A stretch of 64,000 nt of DNA from Conus ventricosus (lineage: Eukaryota; Mollusca; Gastropoda; Neogastropoda; Conidae): assembly GCA_018398815.1 (NCBI GenBank), contig CM031609.1:35218472-35282471 (forward strand), read 5' to 3'. The position numbers were made by a program, and so were the translations under genes. The notes beneath the pieces were generated by a model, which searched no databases, was not told the origin of the DNA, and saw nothing but the letters and a program-made list of their open reading frames with translations. Below, piece by piece: positions 43,690 through 58,639 of the stretch; positions within the stretch are counted from its first letter, which is position 1, and every line of letters begins with the position of its first letter.

Positions 43690-44012
43690 CAACATCCATT
43701 AATATTCCACGAACACAAAAGAAAACAATGCATTTACATTTATAGAAGACGTGCCTTTTCTAAATCTTCTTCCACGAAAATGTTGCTGCTCTTAAGTTTT
43801 CGTTTTGCTTTGAAAATGGTCAGTTTGTCAAATGCAATGCAAGATGAAAAGAAAATATGACATGAAAAACATGGATAATAAAATGATTACGCAATATTAA
43901 TGAAAAGATGAGGGTAGGTTTAAGAGAAGGGGGAGTGGCACACAAAAAAATGCTGTGGGGGATGACAGCATGTTTAAGAGAGACAATAAAACGAATGTGA
44001 CACACTATTCAG

Positions 44013-44034
44013 GGAATGATGAGAGAGAGAGGAG

Positions 44035-44098
<64 letters not shown>
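44013..44098. repeat. (GA)n tract forming the 3' tail of a minus-strand LINE-A copy
   Basis: On the minus strand this is a (CT)n run starting right after the LINE-A 3' end (TTCTGAGTTCTGAG). Confidence 0.9.
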
Positions 44099-44101
<3 letters not shown>

Positions 44102-44918
44102 TCAGAACTCAGAATATTTTACTTGTCAGGCCACAGGCCCATATCAAAGTGAGTGAACAAGGTCAAATATAAATCGGTACAAGCCACTCGTAACGAAAAC
44201 TCAGCTGAATGGTGTTCAAAGTTAACAAAGAAGACATTCATGAAGCAACTGCAGCGTTAATTACTTCGTTCCTAACAGCCATCGCTCTATAAATGAAATT
44301 ACCAACACTCGTAATAGTAGTCTCAATAGAACAGGCTAGCAACATAGACATTTTGAATAGGGAAGGGTGTTTGTAATATTTAGCTGGAATCAACTCAAGG
44401 CGCAACTTTTCGTACAAAGGACAAACCAGTAGAAAATGAAGCTCAGTTTCCGGTGCTTCCTTACAGTGTGGACAGAAAATGTCATGGTTTCTATTGCGAT
44501 CAGTATATCGTAAAAAGTGGCATCGTAATGGCGACATTCCTAACCGAAACCTTGAAAGTAACCTGCGGATGTTAACATGTTTAATTAAACAGAGGTAGGA
44601 ACTTTGAACGAGAGACTGCTTATATGACCGATAAACATCGTACAGCTCATGCAATTCAATAGCTGAATGCCAGTCTTGGGTGTAACAATCACTTAAACGT
44701 TTCTTAAATTCTGCAATAAAAGCTTTCACATTACCAACACTCTGCATTTCCCAAACAATTCCAAACCCGAATCTATAAAGAACATAGCAAACATTAGTCG
44801 TCCAGGTAATATAATTTTGATTCTGCAGATGTAGCAACATATCATAGGCTTTCTTCGGGAGTCTGTTATTATCCATACAAGCAACACGAAGCCAAAATCT
44901 GATACATTTTGAATAAGT
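44099..44918 (-). mobile_element. LINE-A copy X2, C-terminal part and 3' end (continues from 49691-50878)
   Basis: A nearly open minus-strand frame reads NTYSKCIRFWLRVACMDNNR, FGFGIVWEMQSVGN and the Cys/His knuckle CPHCKEAPETELHFLLVC, then the 3' end with GGGCCTGTGGCCT before the (CT)n tail. The frame starts in mid-protein at 44918, exactly where the protein part at 49691-50878 stops (GRYPL), so both are halves of one element split by the LINE-B insertion. Confidence 0.85.
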
Positions 44919-45915
44919 ATTAACCTGGTGAAGTGGGGGAAAACAGACGATCCTGCATGCCCCCTCTGCCATGAAAAACAAACAGTGGAGCATGTTCTAA
45001 GCTCATGTAAAGTAGCCCTTGCTCAAGGAAGGTACACATGGAGGCACAACCAAGTGCTCAAAGAAATTGTACAAGTAGTCTGGGCTAGTACCAACACCAC
45101 AAAAGGGAGAATCAGGACTCCAAAAGCACCCACATTCTTCACGGCAGGAGGCAGCAAATCATGGCCAAGAACAACAGTGCCACTCGAAACATGCAGGCAG
45201 AGTCTGCTGGATGGGGCAGATGACTGGGAGTGCACTGCAGACCTCCCAGAATGGAAGAGTCACCCAGAGATCATCAGCAAGAGTGGCATGAGACCAGACA
45301 TAGTAGTCCACTCTAAGTCAACCAAGCAGCTGATCATGATCGAGCTCACGGTGCCATATGAGAACAGAATGGAGGCAGCTCAAATCTACAAGACTGAAAA
45401 GTATGCTGATCTGGCAAACAGCCTGAGGAGAGAAGGCTATCAGGTCAAAGTCCTCACTGCAGAAATTGGAGCTAGGGGATTTGTAGGAACGTCTGCATAC
45501 AGCCTCATGAAACAGCTCTCAGTTGCAGGGAAGGAAAAAACCAGAGCCCTGAAAGCAATGGCAGAAGCGGCAGAGAGGTGTTCAAGCTGGATCTGGTCAA
45601 GGAGGAACAAAAGTGAACTTCATAAGGCTTAATTTCCCCTACAAATATCAGGTGTCCCTGTGGCTCAGTGGTTAAAGCGCGAGTCATTAAGTAGAAAATG
45701 AGCATGTCCAGAGGGTCATGGGTTCGAATCCCAGCCATGGCTCGTCCCAAGATGGGGAAAAAAAAGGGGGCAGCAGAGGGACATCCGGAGTCATGAACCG
45801 GGTGTGGCCCAACCCCCCTAGAGTGTCAGGAGATAAGGGCCGAAACACTTGCTTGAAGGGGGCTTCTCTTCTGAGGACTCTCTGCTGCCACGCTCTCCAC
45901 GAGTTTCTTTCTACT
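44919..45915 (+). mobile_element. LINE-B copy 1, 5'-truncated (restriction-like endonuclease end)
   Basis: Starts within the protein just before CPLCHEKQTVEHVLSSC (a C-X2-C-X7-H-X4-C knuckle) and keeps an intact frame through the nuclease part with RPDIVVHS and LIMIELTVPYE to the stop at 45632. A 3' region with tRNA-like boxes ends at CTTTCTACT. It is more than 98% alike to copy 2 and lacks the extra C that breaks copy 2 near 48790. Its 3' end is joined directly to the 5' end of copy 2. Confidence 0.85.
45652..45744 (+). repeat. tRNA-like segment in LINE-B copy 1 3' region (A and B boxes)
   Basis: TGGCTCAGTGG at 45661 fits the polymerase III A box and GGTTCGAATCC at 45721 is a perfect B box, 60 bases apart start to start. 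The flanks do not form an acceptor stem, so it is more likely a tRNA-derived SINE-like segment than a working tRNA. Confidence 0.7.
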
Positions 45916-46008
45916 GATGCATGGGTAAACCATTGACTTCCGGGAATAGGCCGGAGGACGTCCGGGAAAGACCGGAGTACACTGGGAAAGACCAGAACCA
46001 AGGGCTCT

Positions 46009-49000
46009 GTGGGCTGGCTCCCACTTTGCCTTAAACATGTGGCTACAAAGAATAAAAGGAAAAGATGCTCCCAGGATTCACCGAAAGGGGGAGAGAATGA
46101 TGAATCCATCGGTGCTCAACCAATCACGACTGCAAATCCCAAACGGACTATGAACATGGACCAAATGGAATATCCATGTGTCTGTGGAAAGCGTTTCGCT
46201 ACCACCCGTGGCATGAAGATCCACAGAACAAAGATGGGATGTGTGAAGACTCATCTGAATGAGCAGCAGCGCACTGCATCAGCAGATAAGACGTCGGAAG
46301 ACCAAGGCCAGGATTTAAACCACAGTGCCAAGGACATCCACGCTGTTGGTTCGGATGAGGAATTTGCACAGGCCCTCGATGCCAGGCGCCTGAAACTCAA
46401 CCTGCCACGAGCAAACGAAACTGAAGACTGGGAGAAACTGGATGCAAAAATCGTCCAAAGACTCGATGCACTGATAGGGAAAAGCACCCTGGAACACAAA
46501 CTAGCCACATATGGGGACATTGTGTATGCCACATGTAGAGACGCCTATGGAGTAAAACTACCCAAAGAGAAAACACCTCCAAAGAAATCCAGACGCCAAG
46601 AAAAGATGGACAAGATCAGAGTCCAAAAGAACAACCTCAAGAAGCAATGAAGACCGCACTGCCAGCTGAAAAACAAGGCTTGGAAAAACTGTGGGAAGAC
46701 CTGAAAGAAAAACACAGCGCCCTCAGCAAAGCGGAATCTGCGAGGAAGAGGAAGAGCAAAAAGAAGAAGACACAAGAGCGCTTCTTCAGAGACCCCTTCC
46801 AGTTTGCCAGAACACTGTTTGAGCAGCCAAAATCCGGGACCCTAAGTGTGGACAAAGGAGTTCTTGAGCAGCATCTGAGGAAAACATACTCTGACTCACA
46901 GAGCAAAGCACCACTCGACATTCAAGGTCTGGTGTGGCCAACCAACCCTGAGGAACAGTTCAATGGCAAGCCTCCAACGTTGGCGGAAATCAAGAAGGTG
47001 GTCGACAAAGCCAGAGCCAAATCATCACCAGGGCCAAACGGAATACCTTACCAGCTTTACAAGAAATGTCCCAAGGTGCTGTAGTGGCTCCACAGGCTGC
47101 TGCGATCGGCTTGGAGAAACCAGAAGATCAGCGGTCAGTGGATGACGGCAGATGGTGTGTACATCCCCAAAGAGCAAAACTCAAGTGACATCAGCCAGTT
47201 CAGGCCAATATCACTACTGAACGTCGAAGGGAAAATCTTCTTCTCTGTCATGGCAGCAAGGCTGACCAAGTACCTGATGGAAAACAAGTACTTGGATGTG
47301 TCAGTCCAGAAAGGTGGCATCCCAGGCGTGGCTGGCTGTGTAGAACACGCCACAATGATCTGGGACGCAATCCAAAAAGCAAAAACAGAAAAGAGAGACC
47401 TGGACGTAGTGTGGCTTGATCTGGCAAACGCATATGGATCTGTGCCCCATGAGATGATACAGTTGGCTCTTGAGATGTACCATGTGCCAAAGAACATCCG
47501 CGACATGCTCAAGAAGTACTTCAATGGCTTCTCAATGCGGTTCTCTACCAAGGAGTACACAACTGATTGGATCAACTTGGAAGTGGGCATTGCAATGGGC
47601 TGTGCAATTTCCCCGATACTGTTCGTGCTGGCAATGGAACTCATCTTGAAAGCAGCAACAAACAACGCGAGACAAACAGACCTTGGCGATGGATACAAGA
47701 TGCCTCCTCTCAAGGCCTTCATGGATGACACTACAGTGATTTCATCCAGAGAAGACGAGACACGTCATGTGCTGGAGAGGCTGGACGACATAGTTGCCTC
47801 ATCCAGAATGAAGTTCAAGCCAAAGAAATCACGGAGTCTCTCACTGAGGAAAGGAAAAGTGGCCGAATCTGTGGTCTTCAGTGTTGCCAACCAGGCCATT
47901 CCAACAGTCACAGAAGAACCAGTCAAGAGCCTTGGAAGATGGTATGATGATACGCTGAAAGACACACAAAGAGCAAAAGAAACCAAGCAGATGGCGGAAG
48001 AAGGCTTGGAGACCATTGACCAGTGTGGGCTCCCTGGCAAATACAAGGTCTGGTGTCTGCAGTTCATGCTGATACCAAAGCTCCTATGGCCTCTGATGAT
48101 ATACGACATCTGCACCAGCACAGTGGAGGCAATGGAAGCCAAAATCAACAAGTTCACAAGGAAATGGCTTGGTGTCCCACCCTGTCTGACTGACATCGCG
48201 CTGTACTGTCGCCAAGCAAAGCTCAAACTACCACTGAAATCCATCCTGGAGGAATACAAAGCAGGGAAGATCAGACTTCAAAGCATGCTGGAGGACTCAG
48301 GAGACAAGGTGGTAGAAGCAATCAAGCCCCAGCTGAAGACAGGCAGAAAATGGAAAGTTCAAGAGGCGATGGATTCTGCAAAAGAAAGTCTCAAGATCAG
48401 AGAAATAACAGGACACACACAGACCAACAGACAAGGACTGGGGGTGACCAAAACTGAATGGTGGTCAAAGGCCAAAGGAAAAGCCAAAAGAGACATGATG
48501 ATTCAGGAGATGAGAAAAGAAGAAGACCAAAAAAGACTCCAAAAAGCAGTCCAGCAGAGCCAGCAAGGGCAATGGACAACGTGGGAGAATGCACTCCAAA
48601 GAAGGCTAACTTGGAATGACACTTGGCACATGGCCCCTCTCAGGATCAGCTTCATTCTCAGATCTGCATATGACCTTCTGTCCTCAAATGCAAACCTGGT
48701 GAAGTGGGGGAAAACAGACGAACCTGCATGCCCCCTCTGCCATGAAAAACAAACAGTGGAGCATGTTCTAAGCTCATGTAAAGTAGCCCCTTGCTCAAGG
48801 AAGGTACACATGGAGGCACAACCAAGTGCTCAAAGAAATTGTACAAGTAGTCTGGGCTAGTACCAACACCACAAAAGGGAGAATCAGGACTCCAAAAGCA
48901 CCCGCAACATTCTTCACGGCAGGAGGCAGCAAATCATGGCCAAGAACAACAGTGCCACTCGAAACATGCAGGCAGAGTCTGCTGGATGGGGCAGATGACT

Positions 49001-49407
49001 GGGAGTGCACTGCAGACCTCCCAGAATGGAAGAGTCACCCAGAGATCATCAGCAAGAGTGGCATGAGACCAGACATAGTAGTCCACTCTAAGTCAACCAA
49101 GCAGCTGATCATGATCGAGCTCACGGTGCCATATGAGAACAGAATGGAGGCAGCTCAAATCTACAAGACTGAAAAGTATGCTGATCTGGCAAACAGCCTG
49201 AGGAGAGAAGGCTATCAGGTCAAAGTCCTCACTGCAGAAATTGGAGCTAGGGGATTTGTAGGAACGTCTGCATACAGCCTCATGAAACAGCTCTCAGTTG
49301 CAGGGAAGGAAAAAACCAGAGCCCTGAAAGCAATGGCAGAAGCGGCAGAGAGGTGTTCAAGCTGGATCTGGTCAAGGAGGAACAAAAGTGAACTTCATAA
49401 GGCTTAA
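46009..49407 (+). pseudogene. LINE-B single ORF: zinc finger, RT, Cys/His knuckle, restriction-like nuclease; three breaks
   Basis: Parts: 46009-46650 (finger; also a basic tail KKSRRQEKMDKIRVQK), 46647-47084 and 47142-48860 (RT; these share a frame and are separated only by TAG), and 48826-49407 (nuclease). The protein would bind target DNA through the finger, nick it with the C-terminal nuclease and prime cDNA synthesis. Copy 1 shows the intact nuclease frame across the 48790 break. The TAG sits in the RT finger region between KCPKVL and WLHRLLRSAW. Confidence 0.8.
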
Positions 49408-49424
49408 TTTCCCTACAAATATCA

Positions 49425-49518
49425 GGTGTCCCTGTGGCTCAGTGGTTAAAGCGCGAGTCATTAAGTAGAAAATGAGCATGTCCAGAGGGTCATGGGTTCG
49501 AATCCCAGCCATGGCTCG
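49425..49518 (+). repeat. tRNA-like segment in LINE-B copy 2 3' region (A and B boxes)
   Basis: Same as at 45652: A box TGGCTCAGTGG at 49435 and B box GGTTCGAATCC at 49495, followed by an A-run and the 170-base LINE-B end. Confidence 0.7.
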
Positions 49519-49690
49519 TCCCAAGATGGGGAAAAAAAAAAGGGGCAGCAGAGGGACATCCGGAGTCATGAACCGGGTGTGGCCCAACCCCCCTAGAGTG
49601 TCAGGAGATAAGGGCCGAAACACTTGCTTGAAGGGGGCTTCTCTTCTGAGGACTCTCTGCTGCCACGCTCTCCACGAGTTTCTTTCTACT

Positions 49691-50877
49691 AAAGAGGGTA
49701 TCTTCCAGATTCGCCGTGCACTAAGTGCCTAGGAGCTTTTGGACTTACACCAAGAAATCTTTTAATAGCAGCTAAGTGCACCCTTTCAATTTGTTCCTGG
49801 TTAGATGACAGTCCCCAAATCTCTGCTCCATAAGTTAAGATAGGTTGTATTTGGCAATCAAATAGCTTAAAGAAAATACCAGAAGAATGTTCACCTATTG
49901 ATCATAGCATTCTGTTGATAGCAATTAATCCTTTCTTTGCTCTGTTTCCTAGGTCACACATAGTTGGTTGGAAAGATAATCTTGTGGTCAGTATTATACC
50001 AAGATACTTATACATGTTAACAGTGGAAAGTTGAGCATCACCAAAAGTCCAATTTTCATTCGAAGCAAGGTAACCGCCATTCCTGAATACAACAATATTT
50101 GACTTTTCCAGATTCACAAGTAAATCTAAACGTTTTGAGGTATTATACAAGACATTCAGTTGGGTTTGCAAACAATAACAGTATCAGAAAACAATGCAAC
50201 ATCATCAGCAAATAACAGAATCAAAAGTTCAGTGAGGTCTGGAGAAAGTTGAATACCATGTCTACCAAAAGTGTTTATATCTTTAGTTAGTTCATTGATA
50301 AACAGTGAAAAAAGCACAGGTGAACACACCTCACCTTGTTTTAGGCCCCGTGGGCATAGAAAAGTATCAGTAAGGTCACCACTAGTTCGAATACAAGTCT
50401 TCACAACATTATACACACTTGCAATGCTTTCAAGAATTTTCCATTAAGACCATTAACAGAGAGAACCTTCCACAATTTATCCCTACTTACTAGGTCAAAA
50501 GCCTTCCTAAAGTCTATGAATGCGACATAGAGCTTCCTGTGTCTTAACAACTGCTTCTGAATAATTGCCAGTAAAGTGAAAATGTGATCTGTGGTACATC
50601 GTTTGTCACGAAAATCAGCTTGCTCCCCCCCAAGGATATTGTTCATTTCAATCCATTTGGTTAACCTTCTATTGAGAACAAAGCTATATATTTTACTACA
50701 AATATTCAACAAAGAGATTCCACGGTAGTTATCTGGGCAATTCCTATCACCCTTCTTAAACAGTGGTTGCAAGATAGAGACTGACCAATCTTCCGGAAAC
50801 AAACCCTCATCAAAAATTGTATTGAAAAATTTAACAAGGAAAGGCATAATGACTTGTCTACTGTACTTGTAAAACCC

Positions 50878-50878
<1 letters not shown>
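49691..50878 (-). mobile_element. LINE-A copy X2, RT part (continues at 44918)
   Basis: Minus-strand frames at 50847-50401, 50416-50156 and 50171-49902 read GDRNCPDNYRGISLLNICSK, AFIDFRKAFDLVSRDKLWKV, LLILLFADDVALFSDTV and SNIVVFRNGGYLA, with one-base changes between them. The frame then continues to GESGRYPL at the LINE-B junction. The 5' end at about 50878 lies directly at a (GA)n tract that is the 3' tail of the next LINE-A copy. Confidence 0.85.
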
Positions 50879-50954
<76 letters not shown>

Positions 50955-50993
50955 GAGACAGAGAGACAGAGAGAGACAGAGACAGAGACAGAG
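50879..50993. repeat. (GA)n/(GACAGA)n tract between two LINE-A copies
   Basis: Minus-strand (TC)n with TGTC units. It is the tail of copy X1 (right) and the 5' border of copy X2 (left). Confidence 0.92.
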
Positions 50994-52425
50994 AAATAAC
51001 AATAACGATACCGAAAATTTATTCAGAAAGGCAACAGCCCATTTGAGGGGATGAGTAACAAAGAACATAATTAAACAAGATATTTTATCACAAAAAAAAA
51101 ACAACATTCTCAACATATTCAAACTACCTAGGTCAAAGCACTCCTTCTTTTAAATGATTTGCACAGATATAAAGCAAGGTTTCTTGCAACGTTGTAATTT
51201 TTGACGACAAAAGACAAACTAACTTGAACAGTGCTAGGCGTCGATGATATTTTTAACGGAATAAGTTTCTTTCGTAGATCTGCCAGAACAGGACATAAGA
51301 ATACAAAATGAAGTTCATCTTCCCTACCAGATTTACACAATGGACACAACAAAACCTTTGCTGTATGGATATTATATCGTTGACGATGTACAGCAATATC
51401 CGATACACCAAACCTGAATTTTGTTAGTTCAGACCTGATAAATCTATTTAAGTTCACAGACAGATAAGCTTCTGCTTCTACTAAAATAATTACTTTTCAG
51501 CAGTCTAAATAATGAAAACCGTTCGCTGTTTTGAATATGGCTATCCCGCTCCTACCATCTGCAATCTATTGTTCGTTGCTTGAAACAAGCCAAGAAACTG
51601 CTGACACAGCCAATCCCTTTTTTTTTTTTATTCTTACCATTCAAACGAAAAACCATAATTACATAAACATTTACGAATGCCTGATGCCCACGTAGTTTTC
51701 CCTCTCATATCCAGGTCGAACACTGTTTTATAAGCTTTGGCTGGCAGTCTATGTTGCCCCATACGTAACAGCTTAAGCCAGTATCTTACACATTTTATAT
51801 ATGAATTCAAATAAATTGGGAATCTACCAAGTTATCCATACGTCAAGTCATTTGGGGTACGCCTATCGACATTCAAAACCATTTCATAGCAATAAATGCA
51901 ATTTCTCTATGTCGTGTCCTTTCTCCAAACCCCAAATCTCAGCGCCATACTGGACTATAGGCTGGACCCGGGTATCAAACATTCTGAAAATAGTTTTACT
52001 GACTCGTTTTCAAACTTATACAAGACGCTTAACATAGCCCATAACCGCGAGCTTCACTTTACCTACAAGATATTGGCAGGCAAACGAAAAACTTAGTATT
52101 GTAGAAAAAATATAAACCCCGATATTTGTAGGCGTTCACAATCGCAATTTCAGAATTTCCATAAAACCATTTTTCACGCGACGACAAAATTCCACCCTTT
52201 CGAAAAAACTGTAATGTTTGTTTTGTCCATGTTTACTTTGAGATGTAATCTTTGCGCCACTGAGTACAAATTGTTCAACTAGTTTTGAAGCCCTATAACA
52301 TTTCAGACAGTAAAACAATATCATCTGTAAAACGTAGAATGAATATTTCAATCAAATCAAATGAAGCACCATGTTTTCCCTTCTCGATAATTTCCAAGCT
52401 AATTCGTTAATAAACAAAGAGGAAC

Positions 52426-52427
<2 letters not shown>
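50994..52427 (-). mobile_element. LINE-A copy X1, RT to 3' end, decayed
   Basis: Minus-strand pieces: FINELAWKL (52420), FILRFTDDIVLLSE with an altered catalytic block (52330), VRYWLKLLRMGQHRLPAKAY (51780), RFIRSELTKFRFGVSDIAV and the knuckle CPLCKSGREDELHFVFLC (51350). The 3' end has GGGCTGTTGCCTTTCTGAATAAA before the (CT)n tail. The 5' side is cut at a (GA)n tract. The reading frame is broken in many places. Confidence 0.8.
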
Positions 52428-52456
<29 letters not shown>

Positions 52457-52477
52457 GAGAGAGAGAGAGAAGAGGAG

Positions 52478-52530
<53 letters not shown>
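52428..52530. repeat. (GA)n microsatellite at the 5' border of LINE-A copy X1
   Basis: Imperfect GA units with AGG interruptions. Confidence 0.95.
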
Positions 52531-52533
<3 letters not shown>

Positions 52534-52627
52534 GCATTGTGTATTGCACTTACTGTGCATTTCTTCGCAGTCTTTTTGTTGTTGTTTTTCCTTGTTTTAA
52601 CACAGCTTAGTTTCACATTTTTTGCAG

Positions 52628-53207
52628 GTACACAAACACGTTAATCTGGGAGAGTGGTGTGATTGCTTTCTTTTTGCCCAGATTCTATGTCTGCATCCCG
52701 GACGAAAAGTCCGGGGATTTAGAGTATGAACTTGTTATAAGAGAACGGACTGAGTGTATTCAATGGCGGTTCACCTCAAGAGCCATGTTTGTTGGAAAGG
52801 ATTGTGAGGATGATACGGCGAGAGGCTTTCTGTGTGAACTTCCTTCCCTTTCGGATCATCGCCTGACACCTGTCGCGCTTCCTACCGCAACTACGACAAC
52901 ACCTAGGAGAGAATATTTTAATTTTCATCTTGAAACCTGTCCCATGCAGCATCTGACTCACGAACTATTGACCTGTGATGTGAAAAGTCGGTGCAGGGAA
53001 CTGGAAAACACCGAGACATGGCACAGAGCGACATGCAGGATGAATGACGGAATGACACAGCCGTACTTTTATTGTGACGTATCTGGGGAGTTTGTGCCTT
53101 ACAGTCTGGTGTGCGATTTTCAACACGATTGTTTCGATGGACGTGATGAAGACTTCTGTGAGCATCCTGCTTGTGCCCGTTACCAGCTAGACTGTGGAAA
53201 CGGACAG
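52628..53207 (+). CDS. Host exon: second half of the C-type lectin domain plus LDLa-like modules
   Basis: The acceptor CACATTTTTTGCAG and the donor CAG/GTTCAT border 580 bases. It enters in phase 2 (fits the exon ending at 43417) and leaves in phase 0. It completes the lectin fold with FYVCIPDEKSGD, TECIQWRF and GKDCEDDTARGFLCE, then a Pro/Thr linker, one irregular Cys-rich module (CPMQHLTHELLTCDVKSRC), one canonical LDLa (FYCDVSGEFVPYSLVCDF, DCFDGRDEDFC) and the first half of another (CARYQLDCGNGQ) that continues in the exon at 63677. Confidence 0.88.
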
Positions 53208-54412
<1,205 letters not shown>

Positions 54413-54628
54413 TTAAAACTGAGTTACAATACCGTAAACAAACGGAACACAACCAGATTACAATACAAAGCGACGCGTTTTGACCTTGTGGTCGTTTTCA
54501 CGGAACACAAGCATATGGGCGTACATGAAAAAGTCGAACATTAAGGGACGGTTGAATACGGGTTGAAACATAATATCTGATCGGGGAAAGTCGCTAGATT
54601 CCAGTGTACTACAAGTTCTTGAATGACC

Positions 54629-55405
54629 CTTGTGGATACTCTGGCCTGCATGGACTACCAGCAATAAGGTGCTGACAATGACAAAGACCCTTGTGGATAC
54701 TCTGGCCTGCATGGACTACCAGCAATAAGGTGCTGATAATGACAAAGAACCTTGTGGATACTCTGGCCTGCATGGACTACCAGCAATAAGGTGCTGACAA
54801 TGACAAAGAACCTTGTGGATACTCTGGCCTGCATGGACTACCAGCAATAAGGTGCTGACAATGACAAAGACCCTTGTGGATACTCTGGCCTGCATGGACT
54901 ACAGCAATAAGGTGCTGACAATGACAAAGACCCTTGTGGATACTCTGGCCTGCATGGACTACCAGCAATAAGGTGCTGACAATGACAAAGACCCTTGTGG
55001 ATACTCTGGCCTGCGTGGACTACCAGCAATAAGGTGCTGACAATGACAAAGAACCTTGTGGATCCTCTGGCCTGCATGGACTACCAGCAATAAGGTGCTG
55101 ACAATGACAAAGAACCTTGTGGATACTCTGGCCTGCATGGACTACCAGCAATAAGGTGCTGACAATGACAAAGAACCTTGTGGATCCTCTGGCCTGCATG
55201 GACTACCAGAAATAAGGTGCTGACAATGACAAAGAACCTTGTGGATCCTCTGGCCTGCATGGACTACCAGCAATAAGGTGCTGACAATGACAAAGAACCT
55301 TGTGGATCCTCTGGCCTGCATGGACTACCAGAAATAAGGTGCTGACAATGACAAAGAACCTTGTGGATCCTCTGGCCTGCATGGACTACCAGAAATAAGG
55401 TGCTG
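54629..55405. repeat. 61-bp minisatellite, about 13 copies
   Basis: Units start CTTGTGGATACTCTGGCCTG and contain CATGGACTACCAGCAATAAG and GTGCTGACAATGACAAAGA. The period is 61, with one 60-base unit. Early units carry GGATAC and mostly AGACCC, later ones GGATCC and AGAACC. Because 61 is not a multiple of three, long minus-strand frames through it rotate through all three phases of the unit and are artefacts. Confidence 0.95.
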
Positions 55406-55628
55406 AAAAATGAAAAATTGTGTCTGTCCGCAGAAACATGTTAAAACGAACGAATTATTGCTTTAATAAAATATAGACTGCTTTCCAAATTGTCAGGAAA
55501 ATTATGACTAGTTCTAAGGCAGGAACGAGACCGATTAAGACAAAGATGGATTACTGCTGTTGAATGGAGAACAGAATTTGAGAGACTTGTGAGATAATTT
55601 AGAGTGACAGATACACAGTGAAAGCGAG

Positions 55629-58524
<2,896 letters not shown>

Positions 58525-58639
58525 GATCTTTGTACTTTATATAGTAAACCAACAGAACTTTCATGGTTTTTACACGGAAAAAAAAAAGATTAGATTGATG
58601 CACCATAGCTTATTAAGGGTGAAGTTTAGATATCTTTGT

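Larger units (their letters stand above)
45916..49690 (+). mobile_element. LINE-B copy 2, nearly full length, restriction-like endonuclease type
   Basis: A 3.8-kb non-LTR element. A GC-rich 5' part is followed by a reading frame from about 46009 with a zinc-finger segment YPCVCGKRFATTRGMKIHR (46166). A frame change follows near 46645, then the RT domain (AKSSPGPNGIPYQLYKK, WLDLANAYGSVPHEM, catalytic AFMDDTTVISS at 47720), the knuckle CPLCHEKQTVEHVLSSC and a C-terminal PD-(D/E)XK-like nuclease (RPDIVV...IELTVPYE). This order fits the R2/R4/NeSL-type clades that insert at defined sites. Three breaks are visible: the frame change near 46645, an in-frame TAG at 47082-47084, and an extra C near 48790. 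Confidence 0.85.

Noticed and set aside
44928..45632. Host gene with a nuclease-like domain
   Set aside because: The sequence repeats almost exactly at 48700-49407 inside a full LINE-B with reverse transcriptase, so it is the LINE C-terminus.
45652..45744. Functional tRNA gene
   Set aside because: A and B boxes are present, but there is no matching acceptor stem and no credible anticodon arm, and it lies in a LINE 3' region in both copies.
54629..55405. CRISPR-like array or repetitive protein gene
   Set aside because: The repeats are contiguous without unique spacers, and the 61-base period rotates the reading frame.
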